From assembly GCF_029952445.1 (NCBI RefSeq), contig NZ_JAQPPK010000007.1, forward strand, positions 118,227-182,226: a stretch of 64,000 bases of DNA, written 5' to 3'. The translations under genes were made by a program, and so were the position numbers. Shown one piece after another: positions 34,566 to 45,448 of this stretch (position 1 is the first letter of the stretch; every line of letters starts with the position of its first letter). The notes beneath the pieces were generated by a model. The model was not told the origin of the DNA. It saw only the letters and a program-made list of their open reading frames with translations, and did not search any database. This stretch comes from Paenarthrobacter nitroguajacolicus. Lineage in GTDB: Bacteria; Actinomycetota; Actinomycetes; Actinomycetales; Micrococcaceae.

Positions 34566-37253
34566 CTAACTTCGCATTGCCCGGCGGGCGCTGTCCGTAC
34601 GCTGGGCTGCGTTGCCGATCCATACGTCTGCCCCGAGGATCGTGGCGCCCGCGGGCCCTGCCAGAACGGGGTTGAACTCAACCAGCGCAATCCCCGGGTG
34701 GTCGTCCTTGAGCTTGGCAAGCCTGGCGGCGATGTCTTCAAGGGCTGCTACGTCGACGGCCGGGAGCCCCTGGTAGCCGAAGAGTTTCCTGGAGGCACGT
34801 GGCGAGCGGATGACGTCGTGCAGGTCCGCGGCTGAGAGCGGCGGCACCCGATGCGCCCAATCGTCCAGCAGGTTCACGGCATCGCCTGCCAAGCCAAAGG
34901 ACACCACAGGTCCGAGAAGAGGGTCCTCCATGGCCCGAAAAGTACACGCCTGGCCAACCGGGGCCATGGCCTGCACTTCCAGCGTCGCGGATCCGTAGGG
35001 CTCCAGGGCCCGGCGCATCTGGGCGATATTCAGCCGCAGGGATTCGGCGTCCTGGATGTCCAACCGCACGCCGCCGAGGTCAAGCCGGTGCCGGAGGGCG
35101 GGGTCGGTGGTCTTCAGCACCACGGGCCACCCCGCAGTCCCGGCGGCATCGATCGCTTCCTCTTCCGTGCCGAAGCCAAAGCTGGGCAGTACCTCAATGC
35201 CGTAGCCTGCCAGCAGGGCCGCAGCTGCACCGGCGTCGAGCTTGCTGATCTTTTCACCCGTGACCCCGGCCAGCATTGCGGCCAGGGTTTCCCGGGTGCC
35301 GTCGATGTCACAGCCCTCGGGTTCGACGAAAAGTCCTTGGTCGCGATCCCGCCACTGGGCGTACCGGACAATGGCGGCCAAAGCCGCCACCGCTGCCCCG
35401 GCGTTGGAGTAGCACGGAAGTTGCGGCTTACCGTCGGTGCCCACCATTCCCTCCACCTGGACGGAGGGATCCAGGATCCCGGTAAAGGCGGCAATGACGG
35501 GCTTTCCCGCTTCCGCGGCGCAGTCGGCGAGGACACCGGCCAAGGCCTCCACGGTCAGGCCGCGGGCAGGAAGCAGGGCGGCCACTACGGCGTGGACGGA
35601 TTCGTCCGCGAGGCTCTCAAGCAGGCTGGCCTTCAATGCCGGCAGCGCGAGGGACATCCCGGAGTCGAGGTCAACATCGGTCACCAGGCGGTTGACGTCC
35701 AGGCCCAGGGGAACCGCGGTGTCGGCCACCACTTTCGCCAGCGCAACGGAGTTGGCGTACACCGCAACCCCGGGCCCCTGTGGAAGGGCCTGGGAAGAGG
35801 CAATCTGGGCGACGTCCATGAGTTGTTCAATGGTGTCAACGCGTATGACGCCGGCCTGCCGCATCATCGCGTCCAGCGCGGCCGATGGGGCTTGAGTGGT
35901 CCTTACCTCGTGCCCGGGCGGCAGGCTGAGGCCGGTGACATCGGACTTGGCAACGATCACTGGCTTGCTGCGGGAGAGCCGGCGGGCCAGGCGCGAGAAC
36001 TTACGCGGGTTGCCAATGGACTCCAGATACAGGCCCACGGCGGAGGTGTCGGCGTCGTCCTCCCAATACTGCATGACGTCGTTGCCGGAAACGTCGGCGC
36101 GGTTGCCGGCCGACAGGAAGGAGGACAAGCCCAGTCGACGGCGGCTGGCGGCTGCGTACACCGCCACGCCGACGGCGGCAGACTGGCTGAACAGGCCCAG
36201 GCTCCCCCTTGGCGGCATCGTGGGCGCCATCGATGCGTTCAAGGACACTGCCGGGTGGGTATTGAGGATCCCCAGCGATTCGGGGCCGATCACGCGCATT
36301 CCGTTGGCCCGCGCCCGCCGTACGAGCTCGTGCTGGCGCGCCAGGCCGCGCTCACCGTCGTCGGCGAACCCGGCCGTGGCCACCACGATTCCCTTGACGC
36401 CCGCAGCGGCGCATTCGTCCACTACTTTGGGCACTTCTTCGTAGGGCACCGCGATGATGGCCAACTGGACTGGTCCCGGTATTTCGGACAGCTTCGAGAA
36501 CGAGATCATGCCGGCAAGTTCGAAAGCTTCCGGGTTGACAGCGTAAACCGGCCCTTTGAAGCCGCCCTCGATGATGTGTTCAAGCAGTTGGTAGCCAACG
36601 GTGCCCCACTTGCGGCTGGCTCCGATGACGGCCACGGACGACGGCGACAACAGGTCCCGCACGCTGCGCGCCTCGGCTCGGTGCTCCCGGGATTCCATGA
36701 CGGCCCGTGATTTTTCCGTGGGGTCGATGTTGAACTCGACGCTGACCACGCCGTCGTCGAATTGGCGTTTGAGGTCGTAACCGGCGTCCGCGAAGACCAT
36801 CAGCATCTTGCGGTTGTCCGGCAGGACCTCGGCGGTGAAGCGCCGGATGCCGTTTTCGCGGGCAGCCACCGCCAGGTGTTCCAGGAGGATGGAGCCAATG
36901 CCGCGTCCCTGGTGGGCATCGGAGATGTTGAAGGCAACCTCTGCTTCGCTGGGGTCATCAAGCCGGTCGTAGCGGCCTATTCCCATGATTTCGCCACCGA
37001 TGGTGATGACGAACGCCACGCGGTTGATGTGGTCCACTTCGGTGAAACGCCGCACTTCCTTGCCGGAGAGCCTTGGCTTGAACGAGAAGAAGCGCATGTA
37101 GATGGAGGCCTGGGATTGCCCCGCGTGGAACGCCTGCAAGGCGTCCGCGTCCTCGGGCCGGATGGGGCGAAGGTGGGCGGTTCCGCCGTCGCGCAGCACG
37201 ACATCGGCCTCCCAATATTCCGGATAAATGCCGACGCCGGGCTGATCCACCAT
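34566..37253 (-). CDS. N-terminal GNAT fused to acyl-CoA-synthetase-like (NDP-forming) domains; PatA-type protein acetyltransferase
   Basis: 895 residues. The GNAT domain comes first (about 20-180; acetyl-CoA loop [14 protein letters not shown]). Then come a CoA-binding domain ([18 protein letters not shown]), a succinyl-CoA-ligase-like flavodoxin region ([22 protein letters not shown]) and a C-terminal ATP-grasp half ([20 protein letters not shown]). Actinobacterial acetyltransferases with this GNAT-first order acetylate lysines of acetyl-CoA synthetase and other enzymes; the synthetase part usually serves as sensor. GPESLG replaces the common GPNCLG. It is divergent from parC across 54 bases. 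Confidence 0.9.
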   Translation of the reverse strand: MVDQPGVGIYPEYWEADVVLRDGGTAHLRPIRPEDADALQAFHAGQSQASIYMRFFSFKPRLSGKEVRRFTEVDHINRVAFVITIGGEIMGIGRYDRLDDPSEAEVAFNISDAHQGRGIGSILLEHLAVAARENGIRRFTAEVLPDNRKMLMVFADAGYDLKRQFDDGVVSVEFNIDPTEKSRAVMESREHRAEARSVRDLLSPSSVAVIGASRKWGTVGYQLLEHIIEGGFKGPVYAVNPEAFELAGMISFSKLSEIPGPVQLAIIAVPYEEVPKVVDECAAAGVKGIVVATAGFADDGERGLARQHELVRRARANGMRVIGPESLGILNTHPAVSLNASMAPTMPPRGSLGLFSQSAAVGVAVYAAASRRRLGLSSFLSAGNRADVSGNDVMQYWEDDADTSAVGLYLESIGNPRKFSRLARRLSRSKPVIVAKSDVTGLSLPPGHEVRTTQAPSAALDAMMRQAGVIRVDTIEQLMDVAQIASSQALPQGPGVAVYANSVALAKVVADTAVPLGLDVNRLVTDVDLDSGMSLALPALKASLLESLADESVHAVVAALLPARGLTVEALAGVLADCAAEAGKPVIAAFTGILDPSVQVEGMVGTDGKPQLPCYSNAGAAVAALAAIVRYAQWRDRDQGLFVEPEGCDIDGTRETLAAMLAGVTGEKISKLDAGAAAALLAGYGIEVLPSFGFGTEEEAIDAAGTAGWPVVLKTTDPALRHRLDLGGVRLDIQDAESLRLNIAQMRRALEPYGSATLEVQAMAPVGQACTFRAMEDPLLGPVVSFGLAGDAVNLLDDWAHRVPPLSAADLHDVIRSPRASRKLFGYQGLPAVDVAALEDIAARLAKLKDDHPGIALVEFNPVLAGPAGATILGADVWIGNAAQRTDSARRAMRS

Positions 37254-37265
37254 AGGCTTAGCCTA
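37253..37265. promoter_or_regulatory. Palindrome in the patA-like/parC divergent region
   Basis: TAGGCTTAGCCTA is a perfect 13-base palindrome. It starts at the first base of the acetyltransferase start codon and fills part of the 54-base gap to parC. A half-resemblance to DtxR boxes exists. It could be an operator or simply a chance symmetry. Confidence 0.3.
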
Positions 37266-37307
37266 GCTAAAACATCCGCAGTACAACTTTCAAGGATCCA
37301 CCGCCCC

Positions 37308-39821
37308 ATGGCCCGCAGCCAATCTTCTTCACGCAAAGCCGAGCCACTCGGCGACTTCACCGAGAACATCGTCGACATTGACGTCACTTCCGAGATGGAA
37401 GGCTCCTTCCTGGAATACGCCTACTCGGTGATCTATTCGCGTGCCCTCCCGGACGCACGCGACGGCTTGAAGCCTGTCCAGCGGCGCATTCTGTACATGA
37501 TGTCCGACATGGGCCTGCGCCCGGACCGCGGGCATGTCAAGAGTGCCCGCGTGGTGGGCGAGGTGATGGGTAAACTCCACCCCCACGGCGACGCCGCCAT
37601 CTACGACGCCATGGTCCGCATGGCGCAGGACTTCTCGCTGCGCCTGCCGCTGATCGACGGCCACGGCAACTTCGGCTCGCTCGACGACGGCCCGGCAGCG
37701 CCGCGTTACACCGAAGCCCGCCTGGCTGCTGCTGCGCTGACCATGACGGACCACCTTGATGAAGACGTGGTGGACTTCGTCCCCAACTACGACAACCAGC
37801 TGACCCAACCGGATGTACTTCCGGCTGCGTTCCCCAACCTGCTGGTCAACGGCACCACCGGCATCGCAGTGGGCATGGCCACGAACATGGCTCCGCACAA
37901 CCTGGTGGAAGTCATTGCTGCCGCCCGCCACCTGATCGCCAACCCGGATGCCACCTTGGATGAGATCATGCGCTTCATCCCCGGGCCGGACTTGCCAACC
38001 GGCGGACGGATCGTGGGACTCGATGGCATCCGGGACGCCTACGCCACGGGCCGGGGGTCCTTCAAGACGCGCGCCAAGGTTGAGGTTGAACAGCTTTCTG
38101 CACGCCGCACCGGCCTGGTGGTCACGGAGCTTCCCTACATGGTGGGTCCCGAAAAGGTCATCGAAAAGATCAAGGATGCCGTCAACGCCAAGAAGCTGAC
38201 GGGCATCAGCGACGTCGTTGACCTCACGGACCGCAACCACGGACTGCGCCTTGTCATCGAGCTCAAGAACGGCTTCAACCCCAACGCCGTATTGCAGCAG
38301 TTGTACCGCTACTCGCCCATGGAAGATTCCTTCGGGATCAACAACGTCACGCTCGTGGACGGCCAGCCGCAAACCCTGGGGCTCCTGGAGCTGCTGCGGG
38401 TGTACGTGGAGCACCGCCTCAACGTGGTGCGCCGGAGGACCTCGTTCCGATTGGGCAAGAAGAAGGACCGCCTCCACCTGGTGGAGGGCCTGCTGATCGC
38501 GATCGTGGACATCGACGAGGTCATCCAGATCATCAGGTCCTCGGATGAGGCCTCGGCCGCCCGCGAACGGCTCATGTCCATCTACGACCTCACTGAGATC
38601 CAGGCAAACTACATCCTGGAACTGCGGCTGCGTCAGCTGACCAAGTATTCGCGCCTGGAGCTGGAAAAGGAGCAGGACGAACTCCGCCGCGAAATCGAGG
38701 CACTCGAAGCCATTCTGGCCTCCGACGAATTGCTCCGCGACCTTGTCTCGGGAGAGCTGGGAGTCATCGCGGAGAAGTACGGCACTCCGCGGCGAACGGT
38801 GCTGTTGGAATCAGAAGCTGTCTCTCCCACCGTCGCTGCGTCCCTGGCGGCCGCACCGGGCCCCAAGGGGAAGGCCGCAGCCCTACCCCTGGAGATTCCG
38901 GACGACCCCTGCTGGGCCTTGCTGAGTACCTCCGGGCAGATTGCCAGGACCTCCAACCAGGAGCCGTTGGCCGAGGCCGGTCCCCGGGCCAAGCACGATG
39001 TGTTCCGGTCCGTGGTCAAGACCACCGCCCGGGGAGAGATTGGTGCCGTGACATCGCAGGGCCGGATGCTGCGCCTGCAGGTGATGGACATGCCTGTGCT
39101 GCCACCGGTCTCCGGGCTTCCCAACCTGGCCGGAGGCGTGCCCGCCAAGGACTTCATCACCTTGCTCAAGGGCGAAACCCTGGTGGCCTTCGTTCCCCTC
39201 GACTCGGTCCTGGCAATCGGTACGGTCCAGGGCGTCGTGAAGCGCGTTCAGCCGGACTACCCGCTGAACCGCGAGGACTGGGAGATTATCGCCCTTAAGG
39301 ACAAGGACTCGGTTCTTGCCGTGGAACCGGCACAGGAGGACGACGTCGATCTCGTGTTCGTGACCAGGCAAGCCCAGCTGCTTCGGTTCAGTGCCTCCAA
39401 CGTCCGTCCGCAGGGACGCACCGCTGGCGGCATGGCCGGCATCAAGCTTGCCGCCGGAGATGAAGTGATCCACTTCGGCGCCGTGCGCGCCAACGATCCT
39501 GCCGCCGTCGTGGTCACCATTGCAGGGACCAACGGCGCACTGCCGGGCACGGCGCCCGGCACCGCCAAAGTGACGGCGTTCGAAGAGTACCCGGCAAAGG
39601 GCCGGGCAACTGGCGGCGTGCGCGTCCACCGGTTCCTCAAGGGCGAAGACACCCTGCTGCTGGCATGGGCGGGGCACGGTCCGGCCAAGGCGGCGTCCGC
39701 GGCCGGAGTGGCACGGGCGCTTCCGCATGAGCACGGACGAAGGGACGGCTCCGGCGTTCCGTTGTCCCAGCCGGTCGAGGCCATAGGTCCAAGCATGGTG
39801 TGGACCGACACAGCAGAGTAG
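37308..39821 (+). CDS. parC: DNA topoisomerase IV subunit A (GyrA-like)
   Basis: 837 residues from the ATG at 37308 with AAGGA upstream; a longer frame runs back into the acetyltransferase and is rejected. The breakage-reunion domain covers about 30-500, with the catalytic Tyr134 in [11 protein letters not shown] and quinolone-pocket-like [16 protein letters not shown] coiled region ([22 protein letters not shown]) leads to the beta-pinwheel C-terminal domain (about 530-800). It pairs with the ParE-like protein encoded 12 kb away to decatenate or relax DNA. A gyrase-paralogue name would be equally used. Confidence 0.92.
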   Translation: MARSQSSSRKAEPLGDFTENIVDIDVTSEMEGSFLEYAYSVIYSRALPDARDGLKPVQRRILYMMSDMGLRPDRGHVKSARVVGEVMGKLHPHGDAAIYDAMVRMAQDFSLRLPLIDGHGNFGSLDDGPAAPRYTEARLAAAALTMTDHLDEDVVDFVPNYDNQLTQPDVLPAAFPNLLVNGTTGIAVGMATNMAPHNLVEVIAAARHLIANPDATLDEIMRFIPGPDLPTGGRIVGLDGIRDAYATGRGSFKTRAKVEVEQLSARRTGLVVTELPYMVGPEKVIEKIKDAVNAKKLTGISDVVDLTDRNHGLRLVIELKNGFNPNAVLQQLYRYSPMEDSFGINNVTLVDGQPQTLGLLELLRVYVEHRLNVVRRRTSFRLGKKKDRLHLVEGLLIAIVDIDEVIQIIRSSDEASAARERLMSIYDLTEIQANYILELRLRQLTKYSRLELEKEQDELRREIEALEAILASDELLRDLVSGELGVIAEKYGTPRRTVLLESEAVSPTVAASLAAAPGPKGKAAALPLEIPDDPCWALLSTSGQIARTSNQEPLAEAGPRAKHDVFRSVVKTTARGEIGAVTSQGRMLRLQVMDMPVLPPVSGLPNLAGGVPAKDFITLLKGETLVAFVPLDSVLAIGTVQGVVKRVQPDYPLNREDWEIIALKDKDSVLAVEPAQEDDVDLVFVTRQAQLLRFSASNVRPQGRTAGGMAGIKLAAGDEVIHFGAVRANDPAAVVVTIAGTNGALPGTAPGTAKVTAFEEYPAKGRATGGVRVHRFLKGEDTLLLAWAGHGPAKAASAAGVARALPHEHGRRDGSGVPLSQPVEAIGPSMVWTDTAE

Positions 39822-39828
39822 CCGCAGC

Positions 39829-39865
39829 AAAGGCCGGGGGTTCCAAACCCCCGGCCTTTTCTCTT
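39829..39865. terminator. Terminator after parC (bidirectional)
   Basis: AAAGGCCGGGGGTT (39829-39842) pairs with AACCCCCGGCCTTT (39846-39859) around a 3-base loop, followed by T-rich TCTCTT. The opposite strand has an A-rich flank, so it may also stop the convergent VOC gene. Confidence 0.85.
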
Positions 39866-39891
39866 CTGCGGCCATGAAGCCACTGTCCGGT

Positions 39892-40275
39892 CTAGCCGGT
39901 TTGGTTCAGGCTCAGGATGTTTCCCTCGCTGTCCAGGAACCACGCCGCCTTCTCCCCATCCGGCATGGTGGCGACGCCGTCCTCGGTCTTCAAGCCAGGG
40001 AAGTCGTAGTCTTCAAACGTGACTCCCCTGCCGCGGAGTTCCTCCACGGCGGCTTTGACATCACTGACCATCCAACCCATCTGCGTGTTCTTCGCCGACC
40101 CGGCATTGGAGGTCTGGTAAATGAAGAACCCCGTTCCATCGCCGCACCTGTACTGCAGGTTGTCATCGGCGTCCGGATTTTCGGGTTCGAGTCCGAGTTT
40201 CTCGCTGTAATACGAGCGTGCCCGGGCGATATCCTGTGCCGGTAGGACGGCACCAACCTGCTGATCCTTGAGCAT
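39892..40275 (-). CDS. VOC (glyoxalase/bleomycin resistance) family protein
   Basis: 127 residues with the paired beta-alpha-beta-beta-beta layout. Examples are VGAVLPAQDIARARSYYSEKLGL at the start, FIYQTSNAGSAKNTQMGWMV in the middle, and KAAWFLDSEGNILSLNQTG at the end, where the usual metal-site glutamate position is occupied by the EGN turn. Likely a small metal-dependent enzyme or binding protein; substrate unknown. Convergent with parC. Confidence 0.88.
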   Translation of the reverse strand: MLKDQQVGAVLPAQDIARARSYYSEKLGLEPENPDADDNLQYRCGDGTGFFIYQTSNAGSAKNTQMGWMVSDVKAAVEELRGRGVTFEDYDFPGLKTEDGVATMPDGEKAAWFLDSEGNILSLNQTG

Positions 40276-40403
40276 TTTTTCTCTTTTCCGGCTCTCCTCC
40301 CGGAACGAACTTTACTCTTGGGCGGGTTGCTAAGTAATTGGAAAACGACACCATATTTCAGCCCCTCCGGGGGCTGTGCCACGGATCGGCTTAGACTGGC
40401 CGC

Positions 40404-40922
40404 ATGCCGATCATCCCTGATGAAAAAGACTGGACCTGGGTACTCTCCGAGCCTTGCCCGGAATGTGGTTTCGACCCCTCCACGGTGACGCCCGCGACCG
40501 TGCCGGGCACCGTCCTGAACATGCTCCCCCGCTGGCGGGCAGTCCTGCGGCGCGAAGACGCAACGGAACGGCCGAACGACCACACCTGGTCTCCGCTGGA
40601 GTACGCCTGCCACGTCCGCGATGTCTTCAGCCTCTTCGACCAGCGGCTGAACCTGATGCTCACCGAGGACGACGCCCGCTTCGCCAACTGGGACCAGGAC
40701 CAGGCCGCGATCGAGGGTGAGTACGATTCCGCGGACCCCCGTGCCGTGGCTGACGAACTTGAGGCGGAGGGCACCGTGATCGCAGAGTCCTTTGCCCGTG
40801 TCGTGGAGGATGACTGGCAGCGCACGGGCACCCGCAGCAACGGCTCCACGTTTACGGTGCTGACGTTTTCCCAGTATTTCCTGCATGACGTGGTCCACCA
40901 CCTGCACGATGTTGACGGCTAG
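40404..40922 (+). CDS. DinB family protein
   Basis: 172 residues. The four-helix DinB fold is indicated by WSPLEYACHVRDVFSLFDQR and FSQYFLHDVVHHLHDVDG, whose three histidines form the likely metal triad. The N-terminus has an isolated CPECGF pair. The family includes metal-dependent thiol transferases using bacillithiol or mycothiol, so a mycothiol link is possible in an actinobacterium. It is convergent with the GNAT gene of the cyd operon. Confidence 0.83.
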   Translation: MPIIPDEKDWTWVLSEPCPECGFDPSTVTPATVPGTVLNMLPRWRAVLRREDATERPNDHTWSPLEYACHVRDVFSLFDQRLNLMLTEDDARFANWDQDQAAIEGEYDSADPRAVADELEAEGTVIAESFARVVEDDWQRTGTRSNGSTFTVLTFSQYFLHDVVHHLHDVDG

Positions 40923-40962
40923 GAATGCTGACGGCTGGGAATACGGTGCCGAGGGGTGGAAG

Positions 40963-41973
40963 CTAGAGCATCTTCTCCCACGTCATACTGCGGTTTACCG
41001 GCGTGTAGCCCATGCCCAGGTAGAGCTGCAACGCTCCTGTGGGGTTGGCTGAGTCCACATCCAGCGACGCCACATCCATCCCGGCCGTGACATAACGGCG
41101 CATGGCGTCAGCCAGCAAGGCCTGGGCGATTCCACGGCCACGGTAGGCACGCCGAACCCCGAGGAGCTCCGTGTACCCTTCCTTGAAGCCACGCTCCTCG
41201 GCCGAATCGGGATCGTGGCTTGTCAACTGGTAGCCGGCCACTGTGCCCGTGGAACCGTCGATGACCACCGCGCTGAGATCGTGCCGTCCAGTGGGTTCCT
41301 CAATGGTGAACCGCCACGATTCCCCGTCCCGTGGTTCACTCCCCCAGTGGTCCCGGAAAGCATCGTTATGGGCCAGGCGCACGGGCTCGAAAAGCGAGGC
41401 GTCCAGTGTCCTCAGCTCAAGCCCCTCGGGCAAGGGTGCATCCGGAAGTTGACCCTCCAACGGCCTGTGCATTTCGTTGAACCACCGCACTGCACCATAG
41501 CCGTGCCCCATCAGGAGTTTTACCTGGTGTTCGTGCTGTTCTTCGGTCTGGATACGGATCCGGGGCGGGGTTGCCGGATGGCCGGCGGCGGCATCAGCTG
41601 CAAAGCGGCGCCGGGCCTGCTCCTCTTGCCACAAAAGGACCGCCGAGCCGATGCCGCGTTGCTGCCACTCCGGGTCGACGCATGCCATGCCGGTGGCTTT
41701 GTCGCCGTCGGGATTCTTGGCGATCCGGCCGTAGGCGCGGGCCACGCCGTCGTCGTCCAGGCCCAGCAGCGTATGCGTGGGCGGTGGGTTCTTGGTGGAT
41801 TCAAGGATGTGGACGAGGTCGCCGCGCTTCTCGTACCAGACAGGATGTTCGACGGCGGCCGTTCGGGCAATCAGTGCGGCCCAACCCTCCAGGTCCGCCA
41901 CGGTGGCCGGCCGCCACTGTAAACCTGTGGCTTCGGGGTCGGGCATGGCGTCGCGTTCGGCGTCGAAAGACAT
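40963..41973 (-). CDS. Tandem GNAT acetyltransferase at the end of the cyd operon
   Basis: 336 residues with two GNAT repeats. The first has the acetyl-CoA loop VDPEWQQRGIGSAVLLW (about residue 95). The second, more complete, has GVRRAYRGRGIAQALLADAM followed by DVDSANPTGALQLYLGMGY. This two-domain plan is that of mycothiol synthase MshD and Eis-like proteins; the substrate is not evident. It begins 9 bases after the cydDC stop in the same direction and so probably belongs to the bd-oxidase operon. Confidence 0.88.
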   Translation of the reverse strand: MSFDAERDAMPDPEATGLQWRPATVADLEGWAALIARTAAVEHPVWYEKRGDLVHILESTKNPPPTHTLLGLDDDGVARAYGRIAKNPDGDKATGMACVDPEWQQRGIGSAVLLWQEEQARRRFAADAAAGHPATPPRIRIQTEEQHEHQVKLLMGHGYGAVRWFNEMHRPLEGQLPDAPLPEGLELRTLDASLFEPVRLAHNDAFRDHWGSEPRDGESWRFTIEEPTGRHDLSAVVIDGSTGTVAGYQLTSHDPDSAEERGFKEGYTELLGVRRAYRGRGIAQALLADAMRRYVTAGMDVASLDVDSANPTGALQLYLGMGYTPVNRSMTWEKML

Positions 41974-41982
41974 GCCCTCAGG

Positions 41983-44900
41983 TTACTGAGCAGTAGACCT
42001 TCCTGCCAGCTCCGCCGCGCCCGGCCCTGGCACCGGACTTCCGGCTGCGGACAGCTCAAGGCGCGCGTCTGCGGGGTCGATGTCATCGGGATTGTGGGTG
42101 ACCAACACCACCGTTACGTCCTTGAGTCCCTTCCTCAGGACAGCCATCATTTCCCGTGCGGATCCTGCGTCCAGGTGGGCTGTTGGCTCGTCCAGCAACA
42201 AGACGGAGGCACCAGTCAGCAGCGTACGGGCCATGGCGAGGCGCTGCCGCTCGCCACCGCTGAGGAATGATCCGCCCGAGCCAATGCGGGCGTCCAGCCC
42301 ACCCGGCAGGGCCATCACAACATCATCAAGCCCGACGGCGGCCAGCGCCTTGTGCATCTCATCCTCGCCGGGTTTTTGGCCGGCTGGCCTGCTGAGCAAC
42401 AGGTTGCCCCGGACGGTGGAGTCGAAGAGGTGCGCTTCCTGCGGGCACCAGGCCGCTGTACCAGTCAGTGTGGCCGTTCCCCCTGTGAGCGGCAGGAAAC
42501 CCAGGAGGACAGAAAGGAGCGTGGACTTGCCCGCGCCGGAAGGTCCCGTAACGGCCAGCCAGCGGCCCGGCTCCGCAACAGCGTTGAGTCCGGAGAAAAC
42601 CACAGGTCCTCCGGGCCAGGCTGCGGAAGCAGCGTGCAGTTCCAGTCCCTGCTTTCCGGGCCGGTCAGCCAAAGTCAACGGACCGCCGTCGTGGTCTTCC
42701 TGGTCGTTGTTCACGCCGGAACCGTCCACGGCGTCCAAGGCACCGGCGGCCGCCACTTTCCCAAGGACGGCTGCGAGCGCGGGCGCCTGGCGGACGGCGG
42801 AGACGATGCCCCCGAAGGGTTCCATGAGGGCCAGCTGCATCAGGACAATAACGGCCACCAGTTCAGGGGCGGCCGCCCCGTCCAGCACGGCAGGGGCGCT
42901 GAGTACTCCTGCCCAAAGGGCCGCCAAAGAGCATCCAAGGACGATCACCGCCTGCCCCAGGCCTTCGGCCCATGCAGAGCGCTTGGCCGACGCCGTGGCC
43001 GCCCGGTCCTTGGCTCCAAGGGAGGTGATCACCTGTTCGCCTACATTGTTGGCGTGAAGCTCGGCGCGGGCGTCGAGTGCGGCAGCGACGCCCCGCAGCA
43101 CCACGGAGCGCATTTGCTGGCCGGCTTTCGCGGCGTTGTGGTCGGCCAGGACGGCAAGCAGCGGAGCCACTGCCAGGCCAACCATGGAGGCAAGCAGCAC
43201 GGCAGGCAGCGCGGCCGGCAGCACGATGCCGGTGGCAAGGATTGCGGCACCACCTACGGCCACGGCGGTGACAACGGGCAGCGCGACCCTCGGCAGGAGG
43301 TCCCGGAGCGTGTCGACGTCATCCACGATCGAACCCAGGACGTTGCCGCCTTGGAGCAGGCGGCGAAGGGACAGTGCCCGGCGGCTGAGGGTAGCCCACA
43401 GCACCCCTCGCAGGCGCGTCATGGCAGCGAAGACGGCGTCGTGGGTCAGGAGGCGTTCGCAGTACCTGAGGACTGCGCGCCCGATGCCGAAGAACCGGAC
43501 ACCCACGATGGCGCCCAGCAGGTACAGGATGGGTGGTTGCTGGCTGGCCCTGATGATGAGCCAGCCGGACAATCCGGACAGGGCCACGGCGAAAAGTGCC
43601 GCGAGAACTGCCACCACGCCTGCGGCGGCGAACTTCCAACGGACGGGTTTCAAAATGGCCAGCAGCCGCTTCAGGTTTCTGGCGCTGCCGCCAAGGGGGC
43701 GATCACTCGTGGCGTGGAGACCGGTTCCGGGTCGGACCGGCTCGGGTCGGACCGGCTCCGTCGCCCGGTCCATTGACTGTGCCGGATCTATTGACTGTGC
43801 CGGAGCCGCTGCGGCACCTGCAGCCGTAACTTCCCCAACCGCCACGGAGGCCGCCTGCGGGTTGCCAAGGGGCACCAGGTGGTCCGCGAGCGCGCGGGTG
43901 GCCGCGTCATGGGCCACGAGGATCACGGTGGCGGTGCCACGAAGGGACTCGATGGCGCGACGGACCGCGCCGGCGGAGATGTCGTCCAGGTGCGCAGTGG
44001 GCTCATCGAGCAACAGCAGGGTTGCGCCTGCTTCCACTCGCGCGAGGCCACGGGCCAAGGCGACCCGCCGCAACTCCCCCGGGCTGAGTTCGGCCGGGTG
44101 CTTGGCGGCCAGGTGGCCCGCGGAAGCGTTCTCCAGTACACGTGCCACGGCCTGGTCCGCATTACCGACGTATCCCTCGAGGTAGAGCTCGACCTCTTGC
44201 CGGACGGTGTCGCAGGCCATGACAGGGTGCTGGGGAACCCACGCGACCCTCCCGGGCTGCGCCCCGGTGATGCGCCCTGTGACTGCGGCACCCGGACCCT
44301 GCCCGAGGAGCCCGGCGATGACCTTGAGGACGGTGCTCTTGCCAGTGCCGCTGGCGCCGTCGAGGGCTGTGATGCTTCCCTGCGGTGCGGTGAAAGCCAG
44401 GGGCCCGACGGCGGCCGCGGACCTGCCGGTGTACCTCACCATCAGGCCGCTGACCACAACGTCTTCGTGGCCCTTCCCTGCGGTTTCCGGCAGCGGTTGG
44501 GCGATGGGTGCTTCCAGTACGGTATTGGTGGTTTCCAGGGCTGCCCGACCGTCGTCGCTGGCGTGGTGGGCGGTCCCAAGTTCCCGCAACGGCAAGTAGC
44601 AATCGGGGGCAAGGATCAAGGCCAGGAGGCCCGCTTCCAGCGCCATGTCCCCTGCCACCAGCCGTACGCCAATGAAGACTGCCACCACGGCAACGGAAAT
44701 GGTGGCGATGAGCTCCAGGGCAAGGGCGGACAAGAATGCGGTGCGGAGGGTGCCCATGGTCCGGATGCGGTACTGCTCGGAGATGTCTTCCAAGGCGGCC
44801 CGCTGCTCGCTGGCACGGCCCAGGCCCACCAGCACGGGCAACCCCTTGGCGAGTTCAAGGATGTGGCCGGAGAGTTTCCGCAGGGTGGATTGCGCATCCC

Positions 44901-45441
44901 GGACACTGTCCTCTGTGTGCCTGCCGATCAGCACCATGAACAGCGGCACCAACGGCACCGTCAGGACGATCACCACGGCACTCACCCAGTCGGCAAAGAG
45001 GATCCGCGCCCCGATCAACAGCGGAACCGTGGCGCAATTGACCAAGGCAGGCAGGTACTGGGTGTAGTAGTCGTCCAGCGCATCCAGTCCGCGCGTGGCC
45101 AGTATCGCCAGGCCGCCGTCGTTCATTCCCTCAACCGGAGCCGAGCCGGCGTCGTCCAGGGACCGCCTTAACAAACGGGCCCGCAGTTCCTCCTTCACGC
45201 CCAGGGCGGCGTGCCGTGCCGCAATGCCCTGGCCCCACACCGTCAAGGACCTCAGCACCGCGCCTACCGCGCCCCAGAACAGGCCGTCGCTCCAGCTGTC
45301 CGAGCCCGTCGCGAGGCCGGCGAGCATCACTGCGACAGCCTGCGCCATGAGGACAAGGGACAGAGCCTTGAGCGCGGACATCAGCCCTATGGCGTACAGC
45401 GCCGAACGGGTGGCCGTTCCGGAGGGAAAGACGGGTTTCAT
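41983..45441 (-). CDS. cydDC: Fused CydD-CydC thiol ABC exporter
   Basis: 1152 residues. The protein is a CydD half (membrane helices about 10-310, ATPase about 345-550) joined by a Pro/Ala/Arg linker to a CydC half (helices about 635-890, ATPase about 925-1130). Nucleotide-binding motifs are intact: DGASGTGKSTVLK, LSPGELRRVALARGL and LLLLDEPTAHLDD in the first; TGPSGAGKSTLLSVL, LSGGERQRLAMARTL and LLLDEPTAHLDAG in the second. CydDC exports cysteine or related thiols, or handles haem, and is required to assemble cytochrome bd. A longer frame to 45633 lies inside cydB; the ATG at 45441 is 7 bases after cydB. Confidence 0.94.
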   Translation of the reverse strand: MKPVFPSGTATRSALYAIGLMSALKALSLVLMAQAVAVMLAGLATGSDSWSDGLFWGAVGAVLRSLTVWGQGIAARHAALGVKEELRARLLRRSLDDAGSAPVEGMNDGGLAILATRGLDALDDYYTQYLPALVNCATVPLLIGARILFADWVSAVVIVLTVPLVPLFMVLIGRHTEDSVRDAQSTLRKLSGHILELAKGLPVLVGLGRASEQRAALEDISEQYRIRTMGTLRTAFLSALALELIATISVAVVAVFIGVRLVAGDMALEAGLLALILAPDCYLPLRELGTAHHASDDGRAALETTNTVLEAPIAQPLPETAGKGHEDVVVSGLMVRYTGRSAAAVGPLAFTAPQGSITALDGASGTGKSTVLKVIAGLLGQGPGAAVTGRITGAQPGRVAWVPQHPVMACDTVRQEVELYLEGYVGNADQAVARVLENASAGHLAAKHPAELSPGELRRVALARGLARVEAGATLLLLDEPTAHLDDISAGAVRRAIESLRGTATVILVAHDAATRALADHLVPLGNPQAASVAVGEVTAAGAAAAPAQSIDPAQSMDRATEPVRPEPVRPGTGLHATSDRPLGGSARNLKRLLAILKPVRWKFAAAGVVAVLAALFAVALSGLSGWLIIRASQQPPILYLLGAIVGVRFFGIGRAVLRYCERLLTHDAVFAAMTRLRGVLWATLSRRALSLRRLLQGGNVLGSIVDDVDTLRDLLPRVALPVVTAVAVGGAAILATGIVLPAALPAVLLASMVGLAVAPLLAVLADHNAAKAGQQMRSVVLRGVAAALDARAELHANNVGEQVITSLGAKDRAATASAKRSAWAEGLGQAVIVLGCSLAALWAGVLSAPAVLDGAAAPELVAVIVLMQLALMEPFGGIVSAVRQAPALAAVLGKVAAAGALDAVDGSGVNNDQEDHDGGPLTLADRPGKQGLELHAASAAWPGGPVVFSGLNAVAEPGRWLAVTGPSGAGKSTLLSVLLGFLPLTGGTATLTGTAAWCPQEAHLFDSTVRGNLLLSRPAGQKPGEDEMHKALAAVGLDDVVMALPGGLDARIGSGGSFLSGGERQRLAMARTLLTGASVLLLDEPTAHLDAGSAREMMAVLRKGLKDVTVVLVTHNPDDIDPADARLELSAAGSPVPGPGAAELAGRSTAQ

Positions 45442-45448
45442 GGGGCGG

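Noticed and set aside
36762..37307. An N-terminal extension of parC by 182 codons
   Set aside because: It lies inside the divergent acetyltransferase gene. The ATG at 37308 has AAGGA upstream and gives the normal family N-terminus.
40359..40376. A short hairpin CAGCCCC-TCCG-GGGGCTG before the DinB gene
   Set aside because: It is upstream of both neighbouring genes, not at a gene end, and has no T tract; probably chance in GC-rich DNA.
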